The notes beneath the pieces were generated by a model. That model was not told the DNA's origin and did not search any database. It worked only from the letters and a program-made list of their open reading frames with translations. A stretch of DNA of 52,688 nucleotides. Origin: Desulfobacteraceae bacterium (GTDB taxonomy: Bacteria > Desulfobacterota > Desulfobacteria > Desulfobacterales > Desulfococcaceae). The position numbers and the translations under genes were made by a program. The DNA is taken from assembly GCA_011390755.1 (NCBI GenBank), contig JAABRU010000025.1:1-52688 (forward strand), read 5' to 3'. This document shows, piece after piece, positions 51,226 through 52,688 of this stretch. Within the stretch, counting starts at the first letter, position 1. Each line of letters opens with the position of its first letter.

Positions 51226-52542
51226 ATGAAATATAAATATCATATACTTACACTGGGATGCAAGGTGAATCAGTGCGAATCCGATGCCATTGCCCGATCC
51301 CTGGATGCCGCGGGCTGGGAAGCGGTTTCAGACGGAGAGCAGGCGGATCTTTGCATTGTCAACAGCTGCACGGTTACGGCAAAGGCATCCATGCAATCCC
51401 GCCGGATGCTGCGCGGGCTTATCCGTTCGCAGCCCCATGCCTGCATTGCTGTGACCGGATGCGATGCCCAGACCGGGGCCGATGCACTGAAAGAAATTGA
51501 GGGTACGCATTATATTATCGGTCACAGTCATAAACACCGTATTCCGGAACTGGCAGAATCTTTCATTCTGAAAAAAAGGAACCGTTCCCGTATGTTACGG
51601 GATGATATTCGGGAGGAAAATCTTTTCCGGCAGTATCCCCTGACGGCTTTTGGTGAGCGGACCCGTCCCTTTCTCAAAATTCAGGACGGATGCAACGCGT
51701 TCTGCTCTTACTGCATTGTACCTTATGCACGGGGACCGAGTCGCAGTATGCCTTTGGCGGATGTGCTGAAAAATATCCGGAATATAAAAAAATCAGGATA
51801 CAGGGAGGTGGTGCTTTCCGGTATTCATGTGGGATGCTACGGAAAGGATCTTGCGCCGGAAAGCGATTTTCTGAGTCTGCTGCACAAAATTGATGCGGAA
51901 AATCTGATTGACCGGGTTCGTGTCAGTTCTGTTGAACCCCATGAAATCAGTGAAAAAATAATTCGGCTTGTCGCAGACTCGGAACGGTTCTGCAATCATT
52001 TTCATATCCCCCTGCAAAGCGGAGATGACGGCATATTGGCAAAAATGGGGCGACCCTATGACAATGCTTTTTTCCGAAGGCTGATCCTGAAGATCCGGCA
52101 AATGCTTCCGGATGCGGCCATTGGCGTTGACATCCTGATCGGTTTTCCGGGAGAGGATCACAGGGCCTTTGAAAACACCCGGCGCACCATTGCGGAACTG
52201 CCTGTCACTTATCTCCATGTATTCCCCTATTCTCCGCGGAAGGGAACTCCGGCAGCCGCTTTTCCCGATCATCCGGATGCAGCGATTGTGAAAGAAAGAT
52301 GCCGGGAAATGAGGGAATTGGGAAATATCAAAAAAAGGGAGTTTTATCAAAGTTTCACCGGAAAAAGGCTGTCGGTGCTGGCAGAACACCGGAGGGATGC
52401 TGAAAGCGGGATGCTCAAAGGTGTCAGCTCCAATTATCTGACGGTTTTATTTGCAGGAGAAGATGCGCTGAAAAATCAGATCTGCGAAGTGAAAATCAGG
52501 GAAATTCTGCCGGGTCCCAGGGCCTCCGGCTTTTTGGTATGA
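51226..52542 (+). CDS. mtaB: tRNA t6A37 methylthiotransferase MtaB
   Basis: The product has 438 residues. It is a radical-SAM enzyme that converts t6A37 to ms2t6A in ANN-decoding tRNAs. The N-terminal domain holds the three cysteines of the auxiliary iron-sulfur cluster (LGCKVNQCESDA, VNSCTVTA, VTGCDAQ). The radical-SAM cluster is CNAFCSYC (CxxxCxxC) after FLKIQDG. HIPLQSGDDGILAKMGRPY and DILIGFPGEDHRAF follow, and a TRAM-like tail ends the protein. The ribosome site is weak. It is the only gene on its strand here. Confidence 0.93.
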   Translation: MKYKYHILTLGCKVNQCESDAIARSLDAAGWEAVSDGEQADLCIVNSCTVTAKASMQSRRMLRGLIRSQPHACIAVTGCDAQTGADALKEIEGTHYIIGHSHKHRIPELAESFILKKRNRSRMLRDDIREENLFRQYPLTAFGERTRPFLKIQDGCNAFCSYCIVPYARGPSRSMPLADVLKNIRNIKKSGYREVVLSGIHVGCYGKDLAPESDFLSLLHKIDAENLIDRVRVSSVEPHEISEKIIRLVADSERFCNHFHIPLQSGDDGILAKMGRPYDNAFFRRLILKIRQMLPDAAIGVDILIGFPGEDHRAFENTRRTIAELPVTYLHVFPYSPRKGTPAAAFPDHPDAAIVKERCREMRELGNIKKREFYQSFTGKRLSVLAEHRRDAESGMLKGVSSNYLTVLFAGEDALKNQICEVKIREILPGPRASGFLV

Positions 52543-52555
52543 AAGACGGAGTGCG

Positions 52556-52655
52556 AAAAGCTGCGCGGAGTGCGAAAATGAAGGCCGAAGCCGGTTTTTC
52601 GCAGACACTTTCATATAAACCACCATGCCCTGCCGGGCACAACAAAGGATGAAAC
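52556..52655. repeat. CTTTCATATAAAC element with its GGAGTGCGAAAA unit
   Basis: GCTGCGCGGAGTGCGAAAAT at 52560 leads through TTTTTCGCAGACACTTTCAT to CATATAAACCACCATG, and a degenerate right end (GGATGAAAC) follows near 52648. It is the same layout as 1424-1519. It begins 14 bp after the mtaB stop codon. Confidence 0.75.
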
Positions 52656-52688
52656 TTTTGACTTCCGGTGCAAAATGTCATAACTATC

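Overview
The window (about 48-50% GC by eye, very gene-dense but with unusually repeat-rich gaps) looks like chromosomal DNA of an anaerobic, probably sulfate-reducing Desulfobacterota member, possibly a large-genome filamentous or multicellular lineage. That placement is inference. It rests on a riboswitch-controlled exported CbiK-type cobaltochelatase (known from Desulfovibrio), a selenocysteine-containing SelD, CooT, DUF3842 and DUF3786 proteins, and an HPr/enzyme I pair without sugar permeases. I see no rRNA, tRNA, CRISPR array, prophage or intact transposase.

Layout. 1-2.5 kb: a small unknown membrane protein and a CheY-like receiver, then 1.2 kb of stacked repeats. 2.5-7.3 kb (minus strand): a TonB-dependent receptor, a nickel-flavoured operon (DUF3842, CooT, a protein that is about 39% histidine) and TrmO. 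7.8-11.1 kb (minus): a second TonB-dependent receptor, a SAM methyltransferase and a DUF3786 protein in one tight operon behind a terminator-like leader hairpin. 11.2-16.6 kb: an RND efflux pair with a divergent TetR regulator. 16.6-24.8 kb (minus): three signalling genes. The first encodes a 1770-residue histidine kinase whose extracellular part is a seemingly circularly permuted peptide-binding domain followed by three more solute-binding domains. 25.3-29.3 kb (plus): a selenium operon, YedE-like permease, TusA-like carrier, DUF3343 protein, NAD(P)HX-dehydratase-like kinase, and SelD read through an in-frame UGA. 29.6-31 kb (minus): exported CbiK behind a cobalamin riboswitch and terminator. 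31.3-39.2 kb (minus): the transglutaminase / circularly permuted ATP-grasp + alpha-E / DUF2126 cluster. 40.3-46 kb (minus): smpB, ptsI, HPr, an ABC-F ATPase and RlpA. 46.7-49.3 kb (minus): thiM-thiE and thiD (thiamin salvage). 50.2-52.5 kb: a SLOG-type protein and, divergently, mtaB.

The genes share a theme of trace-element economy: nickel (CooT, His-rich protein), cobalt/corrinoid (CbiK, riboswitch), selenium (YedE to SelD) and outer-membrane uptake (two TonB receptors).

The second theme is the gaps. Almost every intergenic region holds short elements (about 50-280 bp) with good terminal inverted repeats and no coding capacity. I count at least a dozen families, several in two or more copies, some nested. 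In three genes (cbiK, thiE and the SLOG gene) the stop codon lies at or inside the end of such an element.
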